From Hydractinia symbiolongicarpus (taxonomy: Eukaryota; Cnidaria; Hydrozoa; Anthoathecata; Hydractiniidae), in the NCBI RefSeq assembly GCF_029227915.1, contig NC_079880.1:28019501-28083500 (forward strand): DNA of 64,000 nt, read 5' to 3'. The first letter of the stretch is position 1. Every line of letters starts with the position of its first letter. The notes beneath the pieces are model-generated. The model ran no database searches. It had not been told where the DNA came from and was given only the letters and a program-made list of their open reading frames with translations. Positions 11,890-24,193 of this stretch are shown piece by piece. Both the position numbers and the translations under genes were made by a program.

Positions 11890-13280
11890 AATTTAAAAAA
11901 TCGTTCTGGAAATGAGTTTACTCACAGGGTACTTTCTTTGTATACATTCGACTATACGGCCAAGCCCGGGATTTACGGGAAATCGCGGGTTTTCCTTTGC
12001 CGGCGATTAAACCTCTTTGATTAAGCGTCTCATCAAAAATGAAAACATTTTTGAAAACTAAAAGTCTTAAGCTTGTAGTGGTAAAAAAATAATTTAAAAA
12101 ATCGTTCGGAAAATGAGTTTACTCCCTGGGTACTTTCTTTGTATACTTTTGACTATACGGGCCGAGTCCGGGGTTTACGGGAAATGGCGGGTTTTCGTTT
12201 GCCGGCGATTAAACTTCTTTTATTCAGCGTCTGATCAAAAATGAAAACATTTTTGAAAATCACAAGTCTCAAGCGTTTTAGTGGTGAAAAGATAATTTAA
12301 AAAATCGTTTTGGAAATGAGTTTACTCACAGGGTACTTTCTTTGTATACATTCGACTATACAGGCCAAGCCCGGGATTTACGGGAAATCGCGGGTTTTGT
12401 TTTGCCGGCGATTAAACCACTTTCATTAAGCGTCTCATCAAAAATGAAAACATTTCTAAAAACTACAAGTCTCATGCGTTTTAGTGGTGAATTAACAATT
12501 TAAAAAATCGTTTGGGAAATGAGTTTACTCCCTGGTACTTTCTTTGTATACTTTTGACTATACAGGCCAAGCCCGGGATTTACGGGAAATCGCGGGTTTT
12601 CGTTTGCCGGCGATTAAACTTCTTTTATTCAGCGTCTCATCAAAAATGAAATCATTTTTAAAAACTACAAGTCTCATGGGCTTTAGTGGTGAAATAATAA
12701 TTTAAAAAATCGTTTGGGAAATGCGTTTACACCCTGGGTACTTTCTTTGTATACTTTTCACTATACGGGCCGAGTCCGGGATTTACGGTAAGTCGCAGGA
12801 TTTCGTTTGCCGGCGATTAAACTTCTTTTATTCAGCGTCTCATCAAAAATGAAAACATTTTTAAAAACTACAAGTCTCATGCGTTTTAGTGGTGAAAAAA
12901 TAATTTAAAAAATCGTTCGGGAAATGAGTTTACTCACAGGGTACTTTCTTTGTATACATTCGACTATACAGGCCAACCCGGGATTTACGGGAAATCGCGG
13001 GTTTTGTTTTGCCGGCGATTAAACCACTTTCATTAAACGTCTCATCAAAAATGAAAACATTTCTGAAAACTACAAGTCTCATGCGTTTTAGTGGTGAAAT
13101 AATAATTTAAAAAATCGTTCGGGAAATGAGTTTACTCCCTGGTACTTTCTTTGTATACTTTTGACTATACAGGCCAAGCCCGGGATTTACGGGAAATCGC
13201 GGGTTTTCGTTTGCCGGCGATTAAACTTCTTTTATTCAGCGTCTCATCAAAAATGAAATCATTCTCAAAAACTACAAGTC
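11890..13280 (+). repeat. 10-mer higher-order repeat (~2,025-bp offset), copy 1
   Basis: This matches 13,915-15,306 at an offset of about 2,025 bp. Shared marks are the HindIII-type unit, the TGATC unit (12,232 and 14,257), GTGAATTAAC/GTGAAATAAC, the CCCTGGTAC one-base deletion and GAAATCATTC. Copies separate near 13,281, where copy 1 reads CATGGGC and copy 2 reads CATGCG. Confidence 0.84.
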
Positions 13281-13914
13281 TCATGGGCTTTAGTGGTGAA
13301 ATAATAATTTAAAAAATCGTTCGGGAAATGAGTTTACACCCTGGGTACTTTCTTGGAATACTTTTCACTATACGGGCCGAGTCCGGGATTTACGGTAAGT
13401 CGCAGGTTTTCGTTTGCCGGCGATTAAACTTCTTTTATTCAGCGACTCATCAAAAATGAAAACATTTTTAAAAACTACAAGTCTCATGCGTTTTAGTGGT
13501 GAAAAAATAATTTAAAAAATCGTTCGGGAAATGAGTTTACTCCCTGGGTACTTTCTTTGTATACTTTTGACTATGCGGGTCGAGTCCGGGGTTTACGGGA
13601 AATGGCGGGTTTTCGTTTGCCGGCGATTAAACTTCTTTTATTCAGCGTCTCATCAAAAATGAAAACATTTTTAAAAACTACAAGTCTCATGCGTTTTAGT
13701 GGTGAAAAAATAATTTAAAAAGTCGTTCGGGAAATGAGTTTACTCACTGGGTACTTTCTTTGTATACTTTTGACTATACGGGCCGAGTCCGGGATTTACG
13801 GGAAATCGCGGGTTTACGTTTGCCGGCGATTAAACTTCTTTTATTCAGCGTCTCATCAAAAATGAAAACATTTTTAAAAACTACAAGTCTCATGGGCTTT
13901 AGTGGTAAAATAAT

Positions 13915-15306
13915 AATTTAAAAAATGGTTTGAGAAATGAGTTTACTCACAGGGTACTTTCTTTGTATAAATTCGACTATACGGCCAAGCCCGGGATTTA
14001 CGGGAAATCGCGGGTTTTCCTTTGCCGGCGATTAAACCTCTTTGATTAAGCGTCTCATCAAAAATGAAAACATTTTTGAAAACTACAAGTCTTAAGCTTG
14101 TAGTGGTGAAAAAATAATTTAAAAAATCGTTCGGAAAATGAGTTTACTCCCTGGGTACTTTCTTTGTATATTTTTGACTATACGGGCCGAGTCCGGGGTT
14201 TACGGGAAATGGCGGGTTTTCGTTTGCCTGGGATTAAACTTCTTTTATTCAGCGTCTGATCAAAAATGAAAACATTTTTGAAAACTACAAGTCTCAAGCG
14301 TTTTAGTGGTGAAAAGATAATTTAAAAAATCGTTTTGGAAATGAGTTTACTCACAGGGTACTTTCTTTGTATACATTCGACTATACAGGCCAAGCCCGGG
14401 ATTTACGGGAAATCGCGGGTTTTGTTCTGCCGGCGATTAAACCACTTTCATTAAGCGTCTCATCAAAAATGAAAACATTTCTAAAAACTACAAGTCTCAT
14501 GCGTTTTAGTGGTGAAATAACAATTTAAAAAATCGTTTGGGAAATAAGTTTACTCCCTGGTACTTTCTTTGTATACTTTTGACTATACAGGCCAAGCCCG
14601 GGATTTACGGGAAATCGCGGGTTTTCGTTTGCCGGCGATTAAACTTCTTTTATTCAGCGTCTCATCAAAAATGAAATCATTTTTAAAAACTACAAGTCTC
14701 ATGGGCTTTAGTGGTGAAATAATAATTTAAAAAATCGTTCGGGAAATGAGTTTACACCCTGGGTACTTTCTTTGTATACTTTTCACTATACGGGCCGAGT
14801 CCGGGATTTACGGTAAGTCGCAGGATTTCGTTTGCCGGCGATTAAACTTCTTTTATTCAGCGTCTCATCAAAAATGAAAACATTTTTAAAAACTACAAGT
14901 CTCATGCGTTTTAGTGGTGAAAAAATAATTTAAAAAATCGTTCGGGAAATGAGTTTACTCACAGGGTACTTTCTTTGTATACATTCGACTATACAGGCCA
15001 AGCCCGGGATTTACGGGAAATCGCGGGTTTTGTTTTGCCGGCGATTAAACCACCTTCATTAAGCGTCTCATCAAAAATGAAAACATTTCTGAAAACTACA
15101 AGTCTCATGCGTTTTAGTGGTGAAATAATAATTTAAAAAATCGTTCGGGAAATGAGTTTACTCCCTGGTACTTTCTTTGTATACTTTTGACTATACAGGC
15201 CAAGCCCGGGATTTACGGGAAATCGCGGGTTTTCGTTTGCCGGCGATTAAACTTCTTTTATTCAGCGTCTCATCAAAAATGAAATCATTCTTAAAAACTA
15301 CAAGTC
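13915..15306 (+). repeat. 10-mer higher-order repeat (~2,025-bp offset), copy 2
   Basis: Partner of 11,890-13,280. Its TGATC unit has GCCTGGGATT in place of GCCGGCGATT near 14,226, so one centre dyad is lost. The units between the copies (13,281-13,914) and after copy 2 (15,307-15,732) are plain monomers, including GACTATGCGGGTCGAG at about 13,571 and GACTATGAGGGTCGAG at about 15,393. Confidence 0.84.
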
Positions 15307-15732
15307 TCATGCGTTTTAGTGGTGAAAAAATAATTTAAAAAATCGTTCGGGAAATGAGTTTACTCCCTGGGTACTTTCTTTGTATACTTTTGACTATGAG
15401 GGTCGAGTCCGGGGTTTACGGGAAATGGCGGGTTTTCGCTTGCCGGCGATTAAACTTCTTTTATTCAGCGTCTCATCAAAAATGAAAACATTTTTGAAAA
15501 CTACAAGTCTCAAGCGTTTTAGTGGTGAAAAGATAATTTAAAAAATCGTTTTGGAAATGAGTTTACTCACAGGGTACTTTCTTCGTATACATTCGACTAT
15601 ACGGGCCAAGCCCGGGCTTTACGGGAAATCGCGGGTTTTCGTTTGCCGGCGATTAAACCACTTTCATTAAGCGTCTCATCAAAAATGAAAACATTTCTGA
15701 AAACTACAAGTCTCATGCGTTTTAGTGGTAAA

Positions 15733-16478
15733 AAAATAATTTAAAAAGTCGTTCGGGAAATGAGTTTACTCACTGGGTACTTTCTTTGTATACTTTTGAC
15801 TATACGGGCCGAGTCCGGGATTTACGGGAAATCGCGGGTTTACGTTTGCCGGCGATTAAACTTCTTTTATTCAGCGTCTCATCAAAAATGAAAACATTTT
15901 TAAAAACTACAAGTCTCATGGGCTTTAGTTGTAAAATAATAATTTAAAAAATCGTTTGAGAAATGAGTTTACTCCCTGGGTACTTTCCTTGTATACTTTT
16001 GATTATACGGGCCGAGTCCGGGATTTACGGGAAATCGCAGGTTTTCGTTTGCCGGCGATTAAACTTCTTTTATTCAGCGTCTCATCAAAAATAAGAACAT
16101 TTTTGAAAACTACAAGTCTCATGCGTTTTAGTGGTGAAAAAATAATTTAAAAAATCGTTCGGGAAATGAGTTTACTCCCTGGGTACTTTCTTTATATACT
16201 TTTGACTATACTGGCCAAGCCCGGGATTTACGGGAAATCGCGGGTTTTCGTTTGCCGGCGATTAAACTTCTTTTATTTAGCGTCTCATCACAAATGAAAA
16301 CATATTTGAAAACTACAAGTCTTATGCGTTTTAGTGGTGAAAAAATAATTTAAAAACTCGTTCTGGAAATGAGTTTACTTACAGGGTACTTTCTTTGTAT
16401 ACATTCGACTATACGGCCAAGCCCGGGATTTACGGGAAATCGCGGGTTTTCGTTTGCCGGCGATTAAACCTCTTTCAT
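15733..16478 (+). repeat. Segment duplicated 2,027 bp downstream, copy 1
   Basis: Bases 15,733-16,478 match 17,760-18,505. Shared marks are AAAAAGTCGTTCGGG with CTCACTGGG, GGGTTTACGTTTGCC, AAATAAGAACATT, TTTATATACTTTTGAC with ACTGGCC, and AACATATTTG. The downstream copy ends at the 139-bp deletion at 18,505. Bases 16,479-17,416 between the blocks are ordinary monomers, including CAAGATTGTAGTGG near 16,525, a mutated relative of the HindIII hairpin form. Confidence 0.82.
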
Positions 16479-17416
16479 TAAGCGTCTCATCAAAAATGAA
16501 AACATTTTTGAAAACTACAAGTCTCAAGATTGTAGTGGTGAAAAAGTAATTTAAAAAATCGTTCCGAAAATGAGTTTACTCCCTGGGTACTTTCTTTGTA
16601 TACTTTTGACTATACGGGCCGAGTCCGGGGTTTACGGGAAATGGCGGGTTTTCGTTTGCCGGCGATTAAACTTCTTTTATTCAGCGTCTCATCAAAAATG
16701 AAAACATTTTTGAAAACTACAAGTCTCAAGCGTTTTAGTGGTGAAATGATAATTTAAAAAATCGTTTTGGAAATGAGTTTACTCACAGGGTACTTTCTCT
16801 GTATACTTTTGACTATACGGGCCGAGTCCGGGATTTACGGGTAATCGCAGGTTTTCGTTTGCCGGCGATTAAACTTCTTTTATTCAGCGTCTCATCAAAA
16901 ATGAAAACAATTTTAAAAACTACAAGTCTCATGCGTTTTAGTGGTGAAAAAATAATTTAAAAAATCGTTCGGGAAATGAGTTTACTCCCTGGGTACTTTC
17001 TTTGTACACTTTTGACTATACGGGCCAAGCCCGGGATTTACTGGAAATCGCGGGTTTTCGTTTGCCGGCGATTAAATCTCTTTCATTAAGCGTCTCATCA
17101 AAAATGAAAACATTTTTGAAAACTACAAGTCTCATGCGTTGTAGTGGTAAAAAGATAGTATAAAAAATCGTTTTGGAAATGAGTTTACTCACAGGGTACT
17201 TTCTTTGTATACATTCGACTATACGGGCCAAGCCCGGGATTTACGGGAAATCGCGGATTTTCGTTTGCCGGCGATTAAACCTCTTTCATTAAGCGTCTCA
17301 TCAAAAATGAAAACATTTTTGAAAACTACAAGTCTCAAGCGATTTAGTGGTGAAAAGATAATTTAAAAAATCGTTTTGGAAATGAGTTTACTCACAGGGT
17401 ACTTTCTTTGTATACA

Positions 17417-19240
17417 TTCGACTATACGGGCCGAGTCCGGGATTTACGGGAAATCGCGGGTTTTCGTTTGCCGGCGATTAAACTTCTTTTATTCAGCGTC
17501 TCATCAAAAATGAAAACATTTTTAAAAACTACAAGTCTCATGGGCTTTAGTGGTGAAATAATAATTTAAAAAATCGTTTGGGAAATGAGTTTACTCCCTG
17601 GGCACTTTCTTTGTATACTTTTGACTATATGGGCCGAGTCCGGGATTTACGGGTAATCGCAGGTTTTCGTTTGCCGGCGATTAAACTTCTTTTATTCAGC
17701 GTCTCATCAAAAATGAAAACATTTTTGAAAACTACAAGTCTCATGCGTTTTAGTGGTGAAAAAATAATTTAAAAAGTCGTTCGGGAAATGAGTTTACTCA
17801 CTGGGTACTTTCTTTGTATACTTTTGACTATACGGGCCGAGTCCGGGATTTACGGGAAATCGCGGGTTTACGTTTGCCGGCGATTAAACTTCTTTTATTC
17901 AGCGTCTCATCAAAAATGAAAACATTTTTAAAACTACAAGTCTCATGGGCTTTAGTGGTAAAATAATAATTTAAAAAATCGTTTGAGAAATGAGTTTACT
18001 CCCTGGGTACTTTCCTTGTATACTTTTGACTATACGGGCCGAGTCCGGGATTTACGGGAAATCGCAGGTTTTCGTTTGCCGGCGATTAAACTTCTTTTAT
18101 TCAGCGTCTCATCAAAAATAAGAACATTTTTGAAAACTACAAGTCTCATGCGTTTTAGTGGTGAAAAAATAATTTAAAAAATCGTTCGGGAAATGAGTTT
18201 ACTCCCTGGGTACTTTCTTTATATACTTTTGACTATACTGGCCAAGCCCGGGATTTACGGGAAATCGCGGGTTTTCGTTTGCCGGCGATTAAACTTCTTT
18301 TATTCAGCGTCTCATCAAAAATGAAAACATATTTGAAAACTACAAGTCTTATGCGTTTTAGTGGTGAAAAAATAATTTAAAAACTCGTTCTGGAAATGAG
18401 TTTACTTACAGGGTACTTTCTTTGTATACATTCGACTGTACGGCCAAGCCCGGGATTTACGGGAAATCGCGGGTTTTCGTTTGCCGGCGATTAAACCTCT
18501 TTCATCGCGAGTCCGGGGTTTACGGGAAATGGCGGGTTTTCGTTTGCCGGCGATTAAACCTCTTTCATTAAGCGTCTCATCAAAAATGAAAACATTTTTG
18601 AAAACTACAAGTCTCATGCGTTGTAGTGGTAAAAAGATAGTATAAAAAATCGTTTTGGAAATGAGTTTACTCACAGGGTACTTTCTTTGTATACATTCGA
18701 CTATACGGGCCAAGCCCGGGATTTACGGGAAATCGCGGATTTTCGTTTGCCGGCGATTAAACCTCTTTCGTTAAGCGTCTCATCAAAAATGAAAACATTT
18801 TTGAAAACTACAAGTCTCAAGCGATTTAGTGGTGAAAAGATAATTTAAAAAATCGTTTTGGAAATGAGTTTACTCACAGGGTACTTTCTTTGTATACATT
18901 CGACTATACGGGCAAAGCCCGGGATTTACGGGAAATCGCGGGTTTTCGTTTGCCGGCGATTAAACCACTTTCATTAAGCGTCTCATCAAAAATGAAAACA
19001 TTTCTGAAAACTACAAGTCTCATGCGTTTTAGTGGTGAAAAAATAATTTAAAAAGTCGTTCATGAAATGAGTTTACTCACTGGGTACTTTCTTTGTATAC
19101 ATTTGACTATACGGGCCGAGTCCGGGATTTACAGGAAATCGCGGGTTTTCGTTTGCCGGCGATTAAACTTCTTTTATTCAGCGTCTCATCAAAAATGAAA
19201 ACATTTTTAAAAACTACAAGTCTCATGGGCTTTAGTGGTG
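17417..19240 (+). repeat. ~3.5-kb-offset duplicated segment, copy 1, with internal deletion
   Basis: This pairs with 20,926-22,870. The offset is 3,509 bp before the 18-bp deletion of copy 2, 3,491 bp after it, and 3,631 bp after the 139-bp deletion of copy 1. Shared marks are CCCTGGGCAC, AAATAAGAAC or AAATAAGGAC, ACTGGCC, CAAGCGATTTAGTGG and GTCGTTCATGAAATG or GTCGTTAATGAAATG. The stepwise offsets let each indel be assigned to one copy. Confidence 0.83.
18440..18505 (+). repeat. Truncated monomer (~66 bp) at a 139-bp deletion junction
   Basis: The unit starts normally, runs to CTCTTTCAT, and is joined directly to CGCGAGTCCGGGG of a following GAG-type unit. The undeleted partner at about 21,930-22,140 has the full intervening sequence. 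The change in offset between the two copies (3,492 to 3,631) gives 139 bp lost. The missing part would have included the HindIII hairpin region of that unit. Confidence 0.92.
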
Positions 19241-20925
19241 AAAAAATAATTTAAAAAGTCGTTCATGAAATGAGTTTACTCACTGGGTACTTTCTTTGTA
19301 TACATTTGACTATACGGGCCGAGTCCGGGATTTACGGGAAATCGCGGGTTTTCGTTTGCCGGCGATTAAACTTCTTTTATTCAGCGTCTCATCAAAAATA
19401 AGAACATTTTTGAAAACTACAAGTCTCATGCGTTTTAGTGGTGAAAAAATAATTTAAAATGTCGTTCGGGAAATGAGTTTACTCACTGGGTACTTTCTTT
19501 GTATACTTTTGACTCTACGGGCCGAGTCCAGGATTTACGGGAAATCGCGGGTTTACGTTTGCCGGCGATTAAACTTCTTTTATTCAGCGTCTCATCAAAA
19601 ATGAAAACATTTTTAAAAACTACAAGTCTCATGGGCTTTAGTGGTGAAATAATAATTTAAATAATCGTTCGGGAAATGAGTTTACTCCCTGGGTACTTTC
19701 TTTGTATACTTTTGACTATACGGGTCGAGTCCGGGATTTACGGGAAGTCGCGGGTTTTCGTTTGCCGGCGATTAAACTTCTTTTATTCAGCGTCTCAACA
19801 AAAATGAAAACATATTTGAAAACTACAAGTCTTATGCGTTTTAGTAGTGAAAAAATAATTTAAAAACTTGTTCTGGAAATGAGTTTACTTACAGGGTACT
19901 TTCTTTGTATACATTGGACTATACGGCCAAGCCCGGGATTTATGGGAAATCGCGGGTTTTCGTTTGCCGGCAATTAAACCTCTTTCATTAAGCGTCTCAT
20001 CAAAAATGAAAACATTTTTGAAAACTACAAGTCTCAAGCTTGTAGTGGTGAAAAAATAATTTAAAAAATCGTTCGGAAAATGAGTTTACTCCCTGGGTAC
20101 TTTCTTTGTATACTTTTGACTATACGGGCCGAGTCCGCGGTTTACGGGAAATGGCGGGTTTTCGTTTGCCGGCGATTAAACCTCTTTCATTAAGCGTCTC
20201 ATCAAAAATGAAAACATTTTTGAAAACTACAAGTCTCATGCGTTGTAGTGGTAAAGAGATAGTATAAAAAATCGTTTTGGAAATGAGTTTACTCACAGGG
20301 TACTTTCTTTGTATACATTCGACTATACGGGCCAAGCCCGGGATTTACGGGAAATCGCGGATTTTCGTTTGCCGGCGATTAAACCTCTTTCATTAAGCGT
20401 CTCATCAAAAATGAAAACATTTTTGAAAACTACAAGTCTCAAGCGATTTAGTGGTGAAAAGATAATTTAAAAAATCGTTTTGGAAATGAGTTTACTCACA
20501 GGGTACTTTCTTTGTATACATTCGACTATACGGGCAAAGCCCGGGATTTACGGGAAATCGCGGGTTTTTGTTTGCCGGCGATTAAACCACTTTCATTAAG
20601 CGTCTCATCAAAAATGAAAACATTTCTGAAAACTACAAGTCTCATGCGTTTTAGTGGTGAAAAAATAATTTAAAAAGTCGTTCATGAAATGAGTTTACTC
20701 ACTGGGTACTTTCTTTGTATACATTTGACTATACGGGCCGAGTCCGGGATTTACAGGAAATCGCGGGTTTTCGTTTGCCGGCGATTAAACTTCTTTTATT
20801 CAGCGTCTCATCAAAAATGAAAACATTTTTAAAAACTACAAGTCCATGGGCTTTAGTGGTGAAAAAATAATTTAAAAAGTCGTTCATGAAATGAGTTTAC
20901 TCACTGGGTACTTTCTTTGTATACA
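19241..20925 (+). repeat. Monomer run including an 8-mer partner of 18,510-19,300
   Basis: Bases 20,132 to about 20,930 match 18,510 to about 19,300 at an offset of 1,622 bp (eight units). Shared marks are GTAAAAAGATAGTATAAAA or its GTAAAGAG variant, CAAGCGATTTAGTGG, GGGCAAAGCCCGG and GTCGTTCATGAAATG, the last at 19,058, 19,259, 20,679 and 20,879. A HindIII-type unit lies near 20,040. No gene is seen. Confidence 0.8.
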
Positions 20926-22870
20926 TTTGACTATACGGGCCGAGTCCGGGATTTACGGGAAATCGCGGGTTTTCGTTTGCCGGCGATTAAACTTCTTTTA
21001 TTTAGGGTATCATTAAAAACTACAAGTCTCATGGGCTTTAGTGGTGAAATAATAATTTAAAAAATCGTTTGGGAAATGAGTTTACTCCCTGGGCACTTTC
21101 TTTGTATACTTTTGACTATACGGGCCGAGTCCGGGATTTACGGGTAATCGCAGGTTTTCGTTTGCCGGCGATTAAACTTCTTTTATTCAGCGTCTCATCA
21201 AAAATGAAAACATTTTTGAAAACTACAAGTCTCATGCGTTTTAGTGGTGAAAAAATAATTTAAAAAGTCGTTCGGGAAATGAGTTTACTCACTGGGTACT
21301 TTCTTTGTATACTTTTGACTATACGGGCCGAGTCCAGGATTTACGGGAAATCGCGGGTTTACGTTTGCCGGCGATTAAACTTCTTTTATTCAGCGTCTCA
21401 TCAAAAATGAAAACATTTTTAAAAACTACAAGTCTCATGGGCTTTAGTGGTAAAATAATAATTTAAAAAATCGTTTGAGAAATGAGTTTACTCCCTGGGT
21501 ACTTTCCTTGTATACTTTTGACTATACGGGCCGAGTCCGGGATTTACGGGAAATCGCAGGTTTTCGTTTGCCGGCGATTAAACTTCTTTTATTCAGCGTC
21601 TCATCAAAAATAAGGACATTTTTGAAAACTACAAGTCTCATGCGTTTTAGTGGTGAAAAAATAATTTAAAAAATCGTTCGGGAAATGAGTTTACTCCCTG
21701 GGTACTTTCTTTATATACTTTTGACTATACTGGCCAAGCCCGGGATTTACGGGAAATCGCGGGTTTTCGTTTGCCGGCGATTAAACTTCTTTTATTCAGC
21801 GTCTCATCAAAAATGAAAACATATTTGAAAACTACAAGTCTTATGCGTTTTAGTGGTGAAAAAATAATTTAAAAACTCGTTCTGGAAATGAGTTTACTTA
21901 CAGGGTACTTTCTTTGTATACATTCGACTATACGGCCAAGCCCGGGATTTACGGGAAATCGCGGGTTTTCGTTTGCCGGCGATTAAACCTCTTTCATTAA
22001 GCGTCTCATCAAAAATGAAAACATTTTTGAAAACTACAAGTCTCAAGCTTGTAGTGGTGAAAAAATAATTTAAAAAATCGTTCGGAAAATGAGTTTACTC
22101 CCTGGGTACTTTCTTTGTATACTTTTGACTATACGGGCCGAGTCCGGGGTTTACGGGAAATGGCGGGTTTTCGTTTGCCGGCGATTAAACCTCTTTCATT
22201 AAGCGTCTCATCAAAAATGAAAACATTTTTGAAAACTACAAGTCTCATGCGTTGTAGTGGTAAAAAGATAGTATAAAAAATCGTTTTGGAAATGAGTTTA
22301 CTCACAGGGTACTTTCTTTGTATACATTCGACTATACGGGCCAAGCCCGGGATTTACGGGAAATTGCGGATTTTCGTTTGCCGGCGATTAAACCTCTTTC
22401 ATTAAGCGTCTCATCAAAAATGAAAACATTTTTGAAAACTACAAGTCTCAAGCGATTTAGTGGTGAAAAGATAATTTAAAAAATCGTTTTGGAAATGAGT
22501 TTACTCACAGGGTACTTTCTTTGTATACATTCGACTATACGGGCAAAGCCCGGGATTTACGGGAAATCGCGGGTTTTCGTTTGCCGGCGATTAAACCACT
22601 TTCATTAAGCGTCTCATCAAAAATGAAAACATTTCTGAAAACTACAAGTCTCATGCGTTTTAGTGGTGAAAAAATAATTTAAAAAGTCGTTAATGAAATG
22701 AGTTTACTCACTGGGTACTTTCTTTGTATACATTTGACTATACGGGCCGAGTCCGGGATTTACAGGAAATCGCGGGTTTTCGTTTGCCGGCGATTAAACT
22801 TCTTTTATTCAGCGTCTCATCAAAAATGAAAACATTTTTAAAAACTACAAGTCTCATGGGCTTTAGTGGT
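20926..22870 (+). repeat. ~3.5-kb-offset duplicated segment, copy 2
   Basis: Partner of 17,417-19,240. It keeps the two monomers merged by deletion in copy 1, including a complete HindIII-type hairpin at 22,033-22,055. It has its own 18-bp deletion near 21,013, where TTTAGGGTATCATTAAAAAC replaces the usual CAGCGTCTCAT and the following ATGAAAACATT. Confidence 0.83.
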
Positions 22871-24193
22871 GAAATAATAATTTAAAAAATCGTTTGGGAA
22901 ATGAGTTTACTCCCTGGGCACTTTCTTTGTATACTTTTGACTATACGGGCCGAGTCCGGGATTTACGGGTAATCGCAGGTTTTCGTTTGCCGGCGATTAA
23001 ACTTCTTTTATTCAGTGTCTCATCAAAAATGAAAACATTTTTGAAAACTACAAGTCTCATGCGTTTTAGTGGTGAAAAAATAATTTAAAAAATCGTTCGG
23101 GAAATGAGTTTACTCCCTGGGTACTTTCTTTGTACACTTTTGACTATACGGACCAATCCCGGGATTTACGGGAAATCGCGGGTTTTCGATTGCCGGCGAT
23201 TAAACTTCTTTTATTCAGCGTCTCATCAAAAATGAAAACATTTTTGAAAACTACAAGTCTCATGCGCTTTAGTGGTAAAAAAATTATTTAAAAAACCGTT
23301 CGGGAAATGAGTTTACTTCCTGGGTACTTTCTTTGTATACTTTTGACTATACGGGCCGAGTCCGTGGCTTACGGGAAATCGCGGGTTTTCGTTTGCCGGC
23401 GATTAAACCACTTTCATTAAGCGTCTCTTCAAAAATGAAAACATTTTTAAAAACTACAAGTCTTATGCGTTTTAGTGGTGAAAAAATAATTTAAAAAATC
23501 GTTCTATAAATGAGTTTACTCACTGGGTACTTTCTTTGTATACATTCGACTATACGGCCAAGCCCGGGATTTACGGGAAATCGCGGGTTTTCCTTTGCCG
23601 GCGATTAAACCTCTTTGATTAAGCGTCTCATCAAAAATGAAAACATTTTTGAAAACTACAAGTCTCAAGCTTGTAGTGGTGAAAAAATAACCTAAAAAAT
23701 CGTTCGGAAAATGAGTTTACTCCCTGGGTACTTTCTTTGTATACTTTTGACTATACGGGCCGAGTCCGGGGTTTACGGGAAATGGCGGGTTTTCGTTTGC
23801 CGGCGATTAAACTTCTTTTATTCAGCGTCTGATCAAAAATGAAAACATTTTTGAAAACTACAAGTCTCAAGCGTTTTAGTGGTGAAAAGATAATTTAAAA
23901 AATCGTTTTGGAAATGAGTTTACTCACAGGGTACTTTCTTTGTATACATTCGACTATACAGGCCTAGCCTGGGATTTACGGGAAATCGCGGGTTTTGTTT
24001 TGCCGGCGATTAAACCACTTTCATTAAGCGTCTCACCAAAAATGAAAACATTTCTGAAAACTACAAGTCTCATGCGTTTTAGTGGTAAAATAATAATTTA
24101 AAAAATCGTTCGGGAAATGAGTTTACTCCCTGGGTACTTTCTTTGTATACTTTTGACTATACAGGCCAAGCCCGGGATTTACGGGAAATCGCG
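22871..24193 (+). repeat. Monomer run with TTCCTGGG unit and five-monomer cassette
   Basis: The run contains the rightmost GATTGCCGG unit seen (about 23,190), a unit with AAACCGTTCGGG and GTTTACTTCC (23,311) that recurs at 27,305 and 32,312, a HindIII-type unit near 23,665 and the TGATC unit at 23,830. It ends where the 5,007-bp repeat begins. Confidence 0.8.
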
